A stretch of DNA of 64,000 nucleotides from Paracoccaceae bacterium (GCA_027486345.1 JAIXPH010000063.1:29482-93481); one strand, 5' to 3'; shown: positions 1-8,496, counted from the stretch's first letter. Notes: generated by a model not told the origin, from the sequence alone. Program-made: numbers and translations.

Positions 1-521
1 CTTGCCTCGGGCGTCAGGAACGAGGGCAGGACGAAATCTTCCAGCATCGCCAGCGTGTCCGGCGCGGGTGTCTGGAACCAGCCGCCAATGGTCGTCACCC
101 CATGCGGGGTAAAGCGCCACAGCTTGTCGGCATCCTTGACGATGGCATCCTCCGCCGACCGCGCGGCCTTGGTCGTGTCATGGCCGTCGATGATGGCGAG
201 GATGGCTTTGTCATCCAGACCCAGCGCCAGCCGGGTCAGGATATCCGCGCCAATCGCGACCCCGGCCAGTTCATGGTCGCGTTGCAGTTCGGGGAATTGC
301 GCGTTTGGCCCCACGGCCAGCGCCAGCTTTTCCTGCGGCATCTGCTTCCAGCCGGTGTCGTGCAGGATGATCGCGGGCAGCACCACGGCCTCCTCCGCAC
401 CGGGGCGCAAGGTCAGCAGCGTCCCGGCCAGCCGCCACGCGATCAGCGTATGCACATCGTTTGACCGCACATCCAGCCAAGGCTTTGCCGCCTGCCACAG
501 GGCAAGGTCACGCGGCGTCAT
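1..521 (-). CDS. HD-domain phosphohydrolase (C-terminus cut by window edge)
   Basis: This is a probable metal-dependent phosphohydrolase of the HD superfamily, the last visible gene of the minus-strand operon. The visible 173 residues begin MTPRDLALWQ and carry HD ligands in order: NDVH near residue 21, LHDTGW near 55, IDGHD near 105 and DADKLWRF near 125. The same four motifs, at similar spacing, occur in the HD gene at 1973-2575, so the two are paralogues. Its ATG overlaps the stop of the upstream aldehyde dehydrogenase by 4 bases (ATGA), which indicates translational coupling. The frame is open to position 1, so the C-terminus lies outside the window. I infer from the neighbouring kinase and P450 genes that it removes phosphate from a pathway intermediate. 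The substrate cannot be read from the sequence. Confidence 0.8.
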   Translation of the reverse strand, partial: MTPRDLALWQAAKPWLDVRSNDVHTLIAWRLAGTLLTLRPGAEEAVVLPAIILHDTGWKQMPQEKLALAVGPNAQFPELQRDHELAGVAIGADILTRLALGLDDKAILAIIDGHDTTKAARSAEDAIVKDADKLWRFTPHGVTTIGGWFQTPAPDTLAMLEDFVLPSFLTPEA

Positions 522-1960
522 ACCAGACCCTCATCATAGGTCAGATAAACAGTCTTGTATTCGAGGTAGCTTTCCACCCCGTAGCGGCCCTTTTCGCGGC
601 CCACGCCCGATTGCTTCATCCCGCCAAACGGGGCGGAGTGGTTCGATCGGTGGATGTCATTGACCCAGACCGATCCGGCGTTGATCCGTTCCGCCAGTGC
701 CAGACCGCGCCCGACATTGGCGGTGAACACAAACCCCGCAAGGCCATAGATCGTGTCATTGGCAAGGTTCAGCGCCTGTGCGGGGCTGTCTACGGGCATG
801 ATCCCCAGCACAGGGCCAAAGGTTTCCTCGGTCATGATCTGCATGGAATGGTCCGTGTCGGCGATTACAGTGGGCGGCAGGAAATAGCCGCCATCGTAAA
901 GGCCCCCGGTCAGCCGATCCCCGCCACAGCAGATGCGTGCCCCCTTGGCACGGGCGTCGGCGATTTGGCCGAAGGCGTTGCCGAAGATCTTGGCGTTGAC
1001 CATTGGGCCCATGGTGACGGGGTCCGTCTGGCCGTCGCCGACGGTGATCTTGGCGACCTCGGCCAGAAGCGCCGACAGGAAGGCGTCATAGACCGGGCGT
1101 TCGACGTAAACCCGGTTCACGCGGTAGCAGAATTGGCCCGAGTTGGCGAAGCCATGGCGTGCAATCGCAGCGGCGGCTTTGCTCAAGTCCGCGTCGGCGC
1201 AGATGATGGCGGGGCTTTGACCGCCGAGTTCCAGCGTCACCCGCTTGACCGTGCCGGTTGCGGCGGCAGCGATGGCCTTGCCCGCTGCCGTGCCGCCGGT
1301 GAAGGCGACCTTGCCGGGGATTGGGTGGTCGACCATCGCCATGCCGATCCCGCGCCCCTTGCCGGTGACGACGTTGAAACAGCCCGCCGGGTAACCCGCT
1401 TGGTGGAAAAGTTCCGCCAACAGCAGGGTGGACAGCGGCGTATCCTCGGCGGGTTTGGCCACCACCGTGCAGCCTGCAATCAGCGCGGCCCCGAGTTTGA
1501 AGCACAAGAGTGTAATCGGATAGTTGAAGGGTGTGATGGCCACCACCACCCCCACAGGTTCGCGCCGGACCATGATCTTTTCGCCCGGTTGGCTGAGGAT
1601 CACCTCATCATGCAGGCGCAACCCTTCCTCGGCGTAAACGTCCAAGAGGTCCGCCGAGCGTTGGATTTCGGTCACTGCCGCTGCCAAGGGACGGCCAAGC
1701 TCTGCAGTCAGCACCCGTCCGATTCTATCCGCATTGTCGCGCATCAGTTGGGCGGCGCGGCGTTGCAGGCGGGCGCGTTCGGCGACGGGGACCGCGCGCC
1801 AAGACGCCAAAGCCCGATCCGCCGCGCGGATGGCAAGATCGGCATCCACCGCATCCCCGGTGGGAACCGTGTCAATCACCGCGCCCGTGGTGGGGTTGGT
1901 GACAGGTTGGGTCGCGCCGGACACCGCAGAGCGCCAGCCGCCGTCGATGAACATTTCCAT
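518..1960 (-). CDS. NAD(P)-dependent aldehyde dehydrogenase
   Basis: This 480-aa cytosolic enzyme of the ALDH superfamily oxidises an aldehyde to the carboxylate with NAD(P)+. It has normal family length. Visible motifs are the cofactor-binding segment ending FTGGTAAGK (residues 220-228), the general base Glu244 in ELGGQSP and the catalytic Cys278 in GQFCYR. The nearest flavour is succinate-semialdehyde or aromatic-aldehyde dehydrogenase, but subfamily assignment by eye is weak. It sits between two HD phosphohydrolases and downstream of a P450 and a PEP-synthase-like enzyme. In a phosphorylation-dependent alkylphenol route it would oxidise the aldehyde made from the P450-hydroxylated side chain. 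No alcohol dehydrogenase is seen in the window; one may lie beyond the left edge. Confidence 0.93.
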   Translation of the reverse strand: MEMFIDGGWRSAVSGATQPVTNPTTGAVIDTVPTGDAVDADLAIRAADRALASWRAVPVAERARLQRRAAQLMRDNADRIGRVLTAELGRPLAAAVTEIQRSADLLDVYAEEGLRLHDEVILSQPGEKIMVRREPVGVVVAITPFNYPITLLCFKLGAALIAGCTVVAKPAEDTPLSTLLLAELFHQAGYPAGCFNVVTGKGRGIGMAMVDHPIPGKVAFTGGTAAGKAIAAAATGTVKRVTLELGGQSPAIICADADLSKAAAAIARHGFANSGQFCYRVNRVYVERPVYDAFLSALLAEVAKITVGDGQTDPVTMGPMVNAKIFGNAFGQIADARAKGARICCGGDRLTGGLYDGGYFLPPTVIADTDHSMQIMTEETFGPVLGIMPVDSPAQALNLANDTIYGLAGFVFTANVGRGLALAERINAGSVWVNDIHRSNHSAPFGGMKQSGVGREKGRYGVESYLEYKTVYLTYDEGLV

Positions 1961-1972
1961 CGGGTCCGTCCT

Positions 1973-2575
1973 TCAGATCACGTTCAACTTCAGGGCGACA
2001 CGGGTGGCGCGCAATTCCTGCGCCGCCCAATCGCGGCCCGCTTCGGTTTCCAACTGGGCCACCTGATGCTCCAGCCGGTCGGCATATTGGCGCGGGGTCA
2101 TCTTGAACCAGTCGCAGGCGACCGACACACCCGTCACGCCAAAGCGCCAGAGCTTATCAGCATCGCGCACCAGACGGTCGTTCAGGTGCCGCGCCTCAGG
2201 CCGCGTATCATGCCCGTCGATGATTTCGGCGACGGCGAGGATCACATCCTCATTCCACCCCGTTTCTTCCAGAACGGGACGGGACAGGCGCACGCCTTCG
2301 CTTTCGTGCAGAAAACGCACGTCGGATTGCATCATGTTGGGGCCAAAGCCCTTTTCGATGATGTCTTCCATGTCGATGGAATACCAGCCGATGTCATGCA
2401 GCAGGATCGCCAAGGACACGATATCGCGGTCGGCCTCTGGATGGGCGTCCAGCAGGCGCTGCGCCCAGTCAAAGGACAAGGGCACATGCACGTCATTCTT
2501 GCGCGCGCGCATATAGGGTTCGGCACGCCGCCAGACGGCATCGTAACGCGAGGATTGGGGAACTGACATCTGCAT
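1973..2575 (-). CDS. HD-domain phosphohydrolase
   Basis: This 200-aa HD-superfamily protein is a predicted metal-dependent phosphohydrolase. It shows NDVHVPL near residue 28, LHDIGW near 58, IDGHDTRPEA near 111 and DADKLWRFG near 130, which supplies the His/Asp metal ligands. I chose the ATG at 2575 because AAGGA lies about 6 bases upstream; the longer frame to 2605 lacks such a site. It is clearly paralogous to the partial gene at 1-521. It lies between the PEP-synthase-like catalytic subunit and the aldehyde dehydrogenase in one operon. I infer that it dephosphorylates a pathway intermediate. A regulatory nucleotide phosphohydrolase is possible but less likely given the context. Confidence 0.85.
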   Translation of the reverse strand: MQMSVPQSSRYDAVWRRAEPYMRARKNDVHVPLSFDWAQRLLDAHPEADRDIVSLAILLHDIGWYSIDMEDIIEKGFGPNMMQSDVRFLHESEGVRLSRPVLEETGWNEDVILAVAEIIDGHDTRPEARHLNDRLVRDADKLWRFGVTGVSVACDWFKMTPRQYADRLEHQVAQLETEAGRDWAAQELRATRVALKLNVI

Positions 2576-2631
2576 TGCGCTTCCTTGGGCGGTGGGGCGG
2601 GCCATCCCGATGGGACGGCCCGCTGTCGGGA

Positions 2632-4446
2632 TCAGGCGGCAGAGAGGATCGTGACCTCACCCGTCGTGCCATCGACGCGCAGCATCTGGCCCGTCTTGAT
2701 GGTTGAAGAGGCGGTCCCCGTCCCCGTCACGGCGGGCAGGCCATATTCACGGCAGACGATGGCGGCGTGGCTCATCATGCCGCCGATGTCGGTGACGGTC
2801 GCGCGGATTTTGCCGAACACAGGGGCCCAGCTTGGCGCGGTTACCGGCGTGACTAGGATTTCGCCTTCTTCGATCAGGCCAAGGTCATTGGCCGAGCGGA
2901 TCACCCGCGCGCGGCCTTCGACCACACCGGGCGAGGCTGCCATGCCTTCCAGCTTGGTCGCATCGCTTGACCCGACAAGCCATTTCTTGACCGCGTCGGT
3001 GGTGATGCCCCAGAGCATGATGGTGAAGGGTTCGGTGATCACCTCGGGAGGGGTGTTCAGCGCGGGCTGCGGCGGGGCCGATTGCAGCGCGGTCAGGATC
3101 GCCTTGCGGCGCTTGATTTCCGCCGGCCAATGCGTCGGCCCGGTGGCCGGTGCGCCGACACCCCAACCCATGCCCAGATCAAAGAGCGCATCGCGCACCT
3201 CGTTCCGGTTCAGGAAGAACATGTCATCGGCGCTTTCCCAGAAACCCGCACGATGGAACAGCGCCGAAAGCTCGCGCATCTTGCGCCAGAACACCGACAT
3301 CGACCAATGCTCGATATAGGAGTTGTGGTTCTCGACATAGGGGAACACGGTCCGCGCCAGACCCAGTTTGCCGTCAAACGCGCCCTGCGCCTCGGCATCC
3401 AGCAATTCGCGGTATTCGGCGGTGATCCGGTCCCGTTCTGCCGCGATTTCGGCGGTGGGGCGGTCGATGGTCTCTCCCTTGGCCACGCGGGCGGCGTAGT
3501 CGCGGATATAGCCCATCGGGATATCCAGATGCTCGATCCAATACTTGTCGTCGGAATAGAACCCGTTGCCCGAGGTGAAGTTGAACCACGGGTCTTTCGC
3601 ACCCTCCCAAGCCGCAACCCAAGCCTGACCCGCCGCACTGCCCGCCATCGCGGCCAGCACCTGATCGACCGATCCCGCCGACAGATGCGCTGCAACGCCA
3701 GAGGACACCGCCAGCTTGGCCAGTTTCTTCAACTCGTCATCGGGGCGGAACAGATCGCTGTCGACGCCCTGCACCATCTTGGCGATGGCTTGGTCCGAGA
3801 TGGTCGGGAATTGCGATTTCAGGAAGCCGAAGAAATCGAGATAGGCCGCATATCCCAGATTGAGGAATTCAAAGTGGTAATTCCACGTCCGGTACAGCAG
3901 TTGGATCGCCTTGTCATAGGTCTCGGACAGCGGCACCGTGTTATCGATACCATGTCCACCCTTGACCCAGTCGACCGGGACGACTTCGGGCAGGTCGTCA
4001 AAGTGCAGCGCCTCCATCTCGGCGATGTTGGCCTTGACCTTGACCATCCAGTTGTCCAGCAGGCTGTCCCAATTCATGAAATAGTGACCGGCACGGTCCA
4101 TGAAATGCGGCACGCGGGGGCCGATGTTTTCCGGCGCGACACCTACCGGCGACATGTAAACATAGCCGTTGTGGATGCGGAAATCGACGCCATTGGCGGG
4201 CGGCACAAGGTAGTGGCGGGTGTTGTACTGGCCAAGGCACTTGACCGCATATTCCACCGTCACCGCGTCAAACGGCTTGAAGGGGTTCGGCCAATGCTGG
4301 CTGTCGCAGAACCAGAACTTGCCGTCCTCTTCCGCGCGGCGGTTGTCGGCGAACATCAGGTAATAGGGGTACAGGTCGCGCCACGCCTCAGCCCCCGCCG
4401 GTGCGGCAAGGTCATAGGCACTGGGAAAACTGGTCTTTGCGGTCAT
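2632..4446 (-). CDS. PEP-synthase-like phosphotransferase, phosphohistidine subunit (phenylphosphate synthase alpha / CreI-CreH type)
   Basis: This 604-aa protein ends in the mobile phosphohistidine domain of PEP-utilising enzymes. Around residue 560 it reads GGMMSHAAIVCREYGLPAV, with His560 as the expected phosphate carrier. The first ~490 residues form a helical substrate-side region rich in Trp, Tyr and Phe that is unlike the PEP-binding barrel. The ATP-grasp half is encoded separately by the next gene upstream (4475-5551). Two-subunit phenylphosphate synthase has this layout, a ~70-kDa His subunit and a ~40-kDa ATP subunit, as does the CreHI enzyme that phosphorylates 4-cresol. The start at 4446 is set by GGGAGGAGAG just upstream. 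I infer phosphorylation of a phenol or alcohol (ATP to AMP plus Pi). A split pyruvate phosphotransferase is less likely beside a P450. Confidence 0.8.
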   Translation of the reverse strand: MTAKTSFPSAYDLAAPAGAEAWRDLYPYYLMFADNRRAEEDGKFWFCDSQHWPNPFKPFDAVTVEYAVKCLGQYNTRHYLVPPANGVDFRIHNGYVYMSPVGVAPENIGPRVPHFMDRAGHYFMNWDSLLDNWMVKVKANIAEMEALHFDDLPEVVPVDWVKGGHGIDNTVPLSETYDKAIQLLYRTWNYHFEFLNLGYAAYLDFFGFLKSQFPTISDQAIAKMVQGVDSDLFRPDDELKKLAKLAVSSGVAAHLSAGSVDQVLAAMAGSAAGQAWVAAWEGAKDPWFNFTSGNGFYSDDKYWIEHLDIPMGYIRDYAARVAKGETIDRPTAEIAAERDRITAEYRELLDAEAQGAFDGKLGLARTVFPYVENHNSYIEHWSMSVFWRKMRELSALFHRAGFWESADDMFFLNRNEVRDALFDLGMGWGVGAPATGPTHWPAEIKRRKAILTALQSAPPQPALNTPPEVITEPFTIMLWGITTDAVKKWLVGSSDATKLEGMAASPGVVEGRARVIRSANDLGLIEEGEILVTPVTAPSWAPVFGKIRATVTDIGGMMSHAAIVCREYGLPAVTGTGTASSTIKTGQMLRVDGTTGEVTILSAA

Positions 4447-4474
4447 GGTCTCTCCTCCCCGAGAGTTTTTATGT

Positions 4475-5551
4475 TCAAAGCTTGTTCTGGATCGGGGCCA
4501 AGAGCGTGCCGAGCACACCTTCGATCCCCATGGAAAAGGTTTGCGTCGCGGCTTTCTTCTGGCTCCAGACCGTTTCCGGGCGGCATTGCAGCGCGACAAG
4601 GCGGCCCTGACGGTCAATCGCCCATTCTAGGTCTTGCGCGCCGCCGATAGCCTTCTCCAGCCGCCGGGCGAGTTGCGCCACCGCGATCACCTCGTCATCC
4701 GACAGGCTGGGCTGGCTGCGGCGGCCTTCTTCGATCTCGCGGTCGATGGTGCGGCGGGCGGCGGGATCGGCGACAATTTCATGGGTCTTTTCGGCGATGC
4801 GGCGCTTTTGCACCTGCATCATCACCTTTTCGACGGTGAAGTTGTCGGGCGTGATTTCCCCCGACACCACGCTTTCGCCAAGCCCCCATGAGGCGTCGAT
4901 CACGATCTTGGTGCGGTCGCCGTTGATCGGGTCCAGCGTCATGGCCACGCCTGCGCTGCGGGCATCGACCATTTCTTGCACCGCGACGGCCATCAACACC
5001 TCAATCTGGCCGAGGTTGTGATCGGCGCGGTAGCTCATGGCGCGGGCGGTAAAGAGGCTGGCCCAGCACGAGCGGACCTTTGCCACCACCTCATCCGCGC
5101 CGACGACCCAGAGGTAGGTGTCTTGTTGTCCGGCAAAGCTGGCGTCGGGCATGTCTTCGGCCGTGGCGGATGAGCGCACCGCGACGGGCAGATCGTCCGC
5201 GGGGGACATCAACGCATAGGCGGCGCGGATGGCGGTTTCCACCTCCGTCGGCATGGCGCGCTCGGTCACCAGATGGCGGATGGCTTGGGACCGGGCTTCC
5301 TCATCTGTGACGTTGTGGGTGTCCAGATGCGACAACTCTTCCCGGATCGCGGCCTCTAGTCCCGTCGCGGCCAGATGCGCGGCATAGGCGTCGGTCGCCA
5401 CGGCAAAGCCGCGCGGAACGGGCACGCCCATGGCGATCATGCGGGCAAGGCTGGCGCATTTGCCGCCCATGCGGGGATGATCCGCGTCGGTCGCAGACTC
5501 AAACGGCAGGATGAAACGCGGGTCGATGGTCATCTGGGCAGAGGCAGTCAT
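4475..5551 (-). CDS. PEP-synthase-like ATP-binding subunit (phenylphosphate synthase beta type)
   Basis: This 358-aa protein corresponds to the N-terminal ATP-grasp domain of PEP synthase/pyruvate phosphate dikinase and nothing more. Visible hallmarks are GGKCASLARM near residue 29, VRSSATAEDMPDASFAGQQ near 120, an Asp-Pro plus GLGESVVSGEI segment near 215 and QDLEWAID followed by QCRPET near 335. Such domains pyrophosphorylate the carrier histidine, here expected on the partner subunit at 2632-4446. The start at 5551 makes a one-base TGATG overlap with the P450 stop. An ATG 12 bases upstream is an alternative. It is separated from the partner by only 28 bases, and both have their own ribosome-binding sites, so this is a natural two-subunit enzyme and not a broken gene. 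Confidence 0.85.
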   Translation of the reverse strand: MTASAQMTIDPRFILPFESATDADHPRMGGKCASLARMIAMGVPVPRGFAVATDAYAAHLAATGLEAAIREELSHLDTHNVTDEEARSQAIRHLVTERAMPTEVETAIRAAYALMSPADDLPVAVRSSATAEDMPDASFAGQQDTYLWVVGADEVVAKVRSCWASLFTARAMSYRADHNLGQIEVLMAVAVQEMVDARSAGVAMTLDPINGDRTKIVIDASWGLGESVVSGEITPDNFTVEKVMMQVQKRRIAEKTHEIVADPAARRTIDREIEEGRRSQPSLSDDEVIAVAQLARRLEKAIGGAQDLEWAIDRQGRLVALQCRPETVWSQKKAATQTFSMGIEGVLGTLLAPIQNKL

Positions 5552-6801
5552 CACAAGTCCCATTCGATGTGCAGCGCGGTCGGAACGCGGAAAGAGGTGT
5601 TGTGCGCAAAGGCGAAGTCCTGATCCGGCACCAAGCGGAGCGAGGGCAGGCGACGCGCCAATTCCTTCATCGCGATGGCGAATTCCATCTTGGACAGTTG
5701 CTGTCCCAGACAGAAATGGATGCCATAGCCAAAGGACAGATGGTTGCGGGCATTGGCGCGGTCGATGTCCAGCGTGTCGGGCTGATCGAACACGGCGTCA
5801 TCGCGGTTGGCAGAGCCCAGCAGCAGCAGGATATTCGCGCCCTTGGGGATGGCCACGCCGCCGATTTCGGCATCCTGCAAGGCCCTCCGCCGCCAAGACA
5901 CGATAGAGGGGCTGAAGCGCAGGAATTCCTCGGTCGCGGCCTGCCACTTTTCGGGATTGGCCTTCAGGAGTTCCCATTGGTCGCGGCGGATCAGCACCTC
6001 GCGCAGGGCGTTGGTCAAGAGGGTTGTCGTGGTCGCATGCCCTGCAAACAGGACGGAGTAGAGGACACCGGCAATCTCATCGTCGGTGATCTCGGCCCCG
6101 TCCAGTTGCGCGCGGACCATGTCGCCGGGCAGGTTGTCGCCGGGTTCGGCATGGGCGGCAGCAACCAAGGCGCGGCAATAGGCCCAGTATTCCACCATGT
6201 TATGGACATGCGGCACCTGTTCCTCGTCGCTGAGGTCGCCCCAAGTCAGCAGGGCGCGGCTGACGGCCCAGGACTTGACCTTTGGCACATCCGACTCGGG
6301 CACGCCGACCAGACGGAACAGCACATAGGCGGGCACGTCATAGGCGAAGTCGCGGAAGAAATCGGCGTGACCCTTGGCTTCGAACTTGTCGATCTCGCGG
6401 TTCACGATCTCATAGATCTGCGGCTCGATGGATTTGAACCGGCGCGGGCCAAAACAGCTTTGCGCGACCTTGCGGATGCGGGTGTGATCAGGTGGCACGC
6501 GGGCCGACAGACCGGAATAGGCGGTGAACCCCCCCGCCTTCATCACGGCGCGACCGGGGTCGCCCATCGGGCGGATCGGCGCTTGGGCGTTCTCAGAAGA
6601 GAACACCTGCCAGTTGTCGAACACCGCCTTGATATCGGCATGGCGCGAGACGACCCAATAGCCCAAACGTTCCGAATAGAACACCGGAGCCTCTTCGCGG
6701 GCAAAGGCGTAAAAGGGGAAGGGATCGGTCAGATCAAATGGATCGAAATCGTCGGCGGCGTTGGAAAATGGACAGGCTTTCGCCGGGGTCATGGTGTTCA
6801 T
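5551..6801 (-). CDS. Cytochrome P450
   Basis: This 416-aa soluble bacterial class I P450 needs a ferredoxin and a reductase, neither of which is in the window. The I-helix oxygen-activating motif AGHATT is at 253-258, the K-helix ExxR at 292-295 and the heme loop FGYGIHFCLG at 357-366, with Cys364 as the thiolate ligand. The start at 6801 follows GGGAGGACAG. It is the first gene of the minus-strand catabolic operon; its stop overlaps the ATP-grasp subunit start. In the proposed pathway it hydroxylates the alkyl group of a phosphorylated phenol, as CreJ does in Corynebacterium. The CYP family and true substrate cannot be assigned by eye. Confidence 0.97.
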   Translation of the reverse strand: MNTMTPAKACPFSNAADDFDPFDLTDPFPFYAFAREEAPVFYSERLGYWVVSRHADIKAVFDNWQVFSSENAQAPIRPMGDPGRAVMKAGGFTAYSGLSARVPPDHTRIRKVAQSCFGPRRFKSIEPQIYEIVNREIDKFEAKGHADFFRDFAYDVPAYVLFRLVGVPESDVPKVKSWAVSRALLTWGDLSDEEQVPHVHNMVEYWAYCRALVAAAHAEPGDNLPGDMVRAQLDGAEITDDEIAGVLYSVLFAGHATTTTLLTNALREVLIRRDQWELLKANPEKWQAATEEFLRFSPSIVSWRRRALQDAEIGGVAIPKGANILLLLGSANRDDAVFDQPDTLDIDRANARNHLSFGYGIHFCLGQQLSKMEFAIAMKELARRLPSLRLVPDQDFAFAHNTSFRVPTALHIEWDL

Positions 6802-6921
6802 TCTGTCCTCCCAGCAGAACTATGGTGCCAATGGCGACACTGGCTTGGAAACAAACATGAGTGACCAATCTTTGGTTTTTCTTTAGCTGATAAACCGCGC
6901 GTATTCAAAGGCTTGTCGTCA
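6802..6921 (-). promoter_or_regulatory. Likely promoter region of the P450 operon
   Basis: This 120-base stretch separates the regulator stop from the P450 start and is markedly more AT-rich than the flanking genes. It contains a short palindrome, ACCAA-N3-TTGGT, at 6864-6876. It is the only sizeable gap before the catabolic operon, so a promoter here is expected. I could not identify a convincing -35/-10 pair. A sigma-54-like TGGCAC near the start lacks the matching GC element. Confidence 0.4.
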
Positions 6922-8427
6922 TCACGCGGTCAGGCTCTTGTACAGTTTTGCCAAGGATTCGCTGCGCGGGCGGTCGTCGAAACGCGAGAGCGAATCAAGG
7001 TACAGCGCGTATTGGCGTTCGATCGCCTCGCGCCGGCCTTGGGCCGCAAAGACCTGCATCGATTCCTCATGCGCGAATTCGGCCAAGGGGTCCATCGCCA
7101 GCGCCTTGCGGCAGTGGTTCAGCGCGGCGGAATGGTCCTCGCGGGCGCGGTAGATGCGGGCGGTGTCGCGCTGCACCTTCAGGTACATGTCGCGCAGCCA
7201 GTAGCGGCGGGTCCAGCACCAGTCGCGTTCCTGATCATCGACATATTCGGTCGGGATATCCTCGAACAGATCGCCGGTATAAAGCCTGTCGGCGGCGCGC
7301 AGGCAGATCAGCGCCTCATCCAGATCGCCGGATTTCACATGGGTCTGCGACTGGCGGCAGAGTTGTTCAAAGGTCGAGATGTCCAGCCAACTGCGATCCG
7401 GCGGCACCAGCACATAGCTTGCCCCGTCGCGCAGGATATGGCTCGGCCCCGCCTTCGCCGAGCGGCTGTCGGGCGCGCCGTCCAGCGCCTGCCGCAGGCA
7501 GCGGATGGAATGATAAAGCCGGTTGCGCGCTGCCTCGGCGCTGTCGGCCTCGGGCCAGAGCAGGTCTGCCAGATCGTCAGCCTTAGCCCCCTTGCCGCCC
7601 TGTTGCAGCAGATAGGCAAACAGCGTCTTGATCTTGGTCGTGGCCCCGCCCGACGCCGCCCAGTCGATCTGGCTGCCATCCGCGCGATACACCCGCAACC
7701 GGCCAAAGCAGCGGATCTTCCAGCGCTCGCGCGCGGCCTCTTCGCGCGGGATCACCTTTTCCTCGGCGCGACGGCCCAGAAGCCACATCGGATCGGCCCC
7801 TTCGGCGGCATGGCGGTCGGCAAAGGGGTTGGTGCGTTGCAAACTGGGGGACAGCCCGCCCAGCCAGAAATTCACCTGTTCGCGCAGGGTGCCCTTTTCC
7901 TGCAAGGCGGGGGGCAGCCAATGCGGGTTTGTCACCACCCCTTCGGCGGTCAGCACGGCGGGATGCCCGCGCAGGGCGACCAGCAGGTGTTCGTCGATCA
8001 GCAGACTGCGGTTGTAGATCGACACCACCCGCCGCTCTGTGCTGTCGGCCAAGGCGCTGGCGACACCCACCCAGCCTTCGAAGTTCGCGGTGGCCGAGGC
8101 GGTTTGCAGCCCCCAGCCCATGTCCACCGCCAGCACCGTTTCGGGGGGCGTGGCCGCCATCCGGTCGGCCAGCGCCTTGCCCACCGCCCGCAGGGAGATC
8201 GGCACCCGGTCAAAGCCCAGCGCATCGGCGGCAATCACCTGCAAGGCATCGCCGCGCGCCCAGCCTGCCGGTTTGCGCACCGCGCCACTGGTCGGGGTGA
8301 CATAGACCAGCCGCTGCATGGCCAGATGCATCTTGCCACAAGCCAGCAGGTCACGCAGCAGATCGCCCTGACGCGTGCCGAAAAAGGCAAGGCTGCCAGA
8401 GGTGTCGGTGGGATCAGGCGGTTGCAT
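6922..8427 (-). CDS. MEDS-BTAD (SARP-like) transcriptional regulator
   Basis: This 501-aa protein appears to be a fusion. Residues ~1-190 resemble a MEDS sensory domain, ending with YNRSLLIDEHLLVALRGHP and an NPHW motif. Residues ~225-330 form a winged-helix region with KIKTLFAYLLQQGG and LWPEADSAEAARNRLYHSI. Residues ~345-495 are the helical BTAD domain of SARP-type activators (DLDEALICLRAADRLYTGDLF and TPR-like repeats). MEDS domains are known from DcmR-type sensors of small organic compounds. I chose the ATG at 8427; a TTG at 8484 would extend the frame through a perfect hairpin. It lies at the 3' end of the giant-protein operon and just upstream of the P450 operon, so it could control either or both. 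Confidence 0.75.
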   Translation of the reverse strand: MQPPDPTDTSGSLAFFGTRQGDLLRDLLACGKMHLAMQRLVYVTPTSGAVRKPAGWARGDALQVIAADALGFDRVPISLRAVGKALADRMAATPPETVLAVDMGWGLQTASATANFEGWVGVASALADSTERRVVSIYNRSLLIDEHLLVALRGHPAVLTAEGVVTNPHWLPPALQEKGTLREQVNFWLGGLSPSLQRTNPFADRHAAEGADPMWLLGRRAEEKVIPREEAARERWKIRCFGRLRVYRADGSQIDWAASGGATTKIKTLFAYLLQQGGKGAKADDLADLLWPEADSAEAARNRLYHSIRCLRQALDGAPDSRSAKAGPSHILRDGASYVLVPPDRSWLDISTFEQLCRQSQTHVKSGDLDEALICLRAADRLYTGDLFEDIPTEYVDDQERDWCWTRRYWLRDMYLKVQRDTARIYRAREDHSAALNHCRKALAMDPLAEFAHEESMQVFAAQGRREAIERQYALYLDSLSRFDDRPRSESLAKLYKSLTA

Positions 8428-8468
8428 CACACTCGGGTCAAGACGGGTCAGCAAAAGGATGGGCGCGT

Positions 8469-8496
8469 GGGCGGGGTAAAGCAAGCCACCCCGCCC
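8469..8496 (-). repeat. Perfect 9-bp inverted repeat (hairpin) 3' of the giant-protein operon
   Basis: GGGCGGGGT at 8469-8477 pairs perfectly with ACCCCGCCC at 8488-8496 across a 10-base loop. It begins 5 bases after the stop of the 563-aa gene and precedes the regulator ATG at 8427. There is no T-run, so this is either a processing/attenuation hairpin or a rho-dependent end, not a classical intrinsic terminator. Confidence 0.6.

Noticed and set aside
461..4650. Long plus-strand open frames (for example 461-2566 and 3082-4650) opposite the catabolic operon
   Set aside because: They are antisense to clear enzyme genes, have Gln/His/Arg-rich low-complexity composition and no ribosome-binding site. 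They arise from GC-biased third positions of the real genes.
2632..5551. A PEP synthase gene broken into two by a frameshift
   Set aside because: Each half has its own start, ribosome-binding site and complete domain, and the sizes match known two-subunit aryl phosphate synthases.
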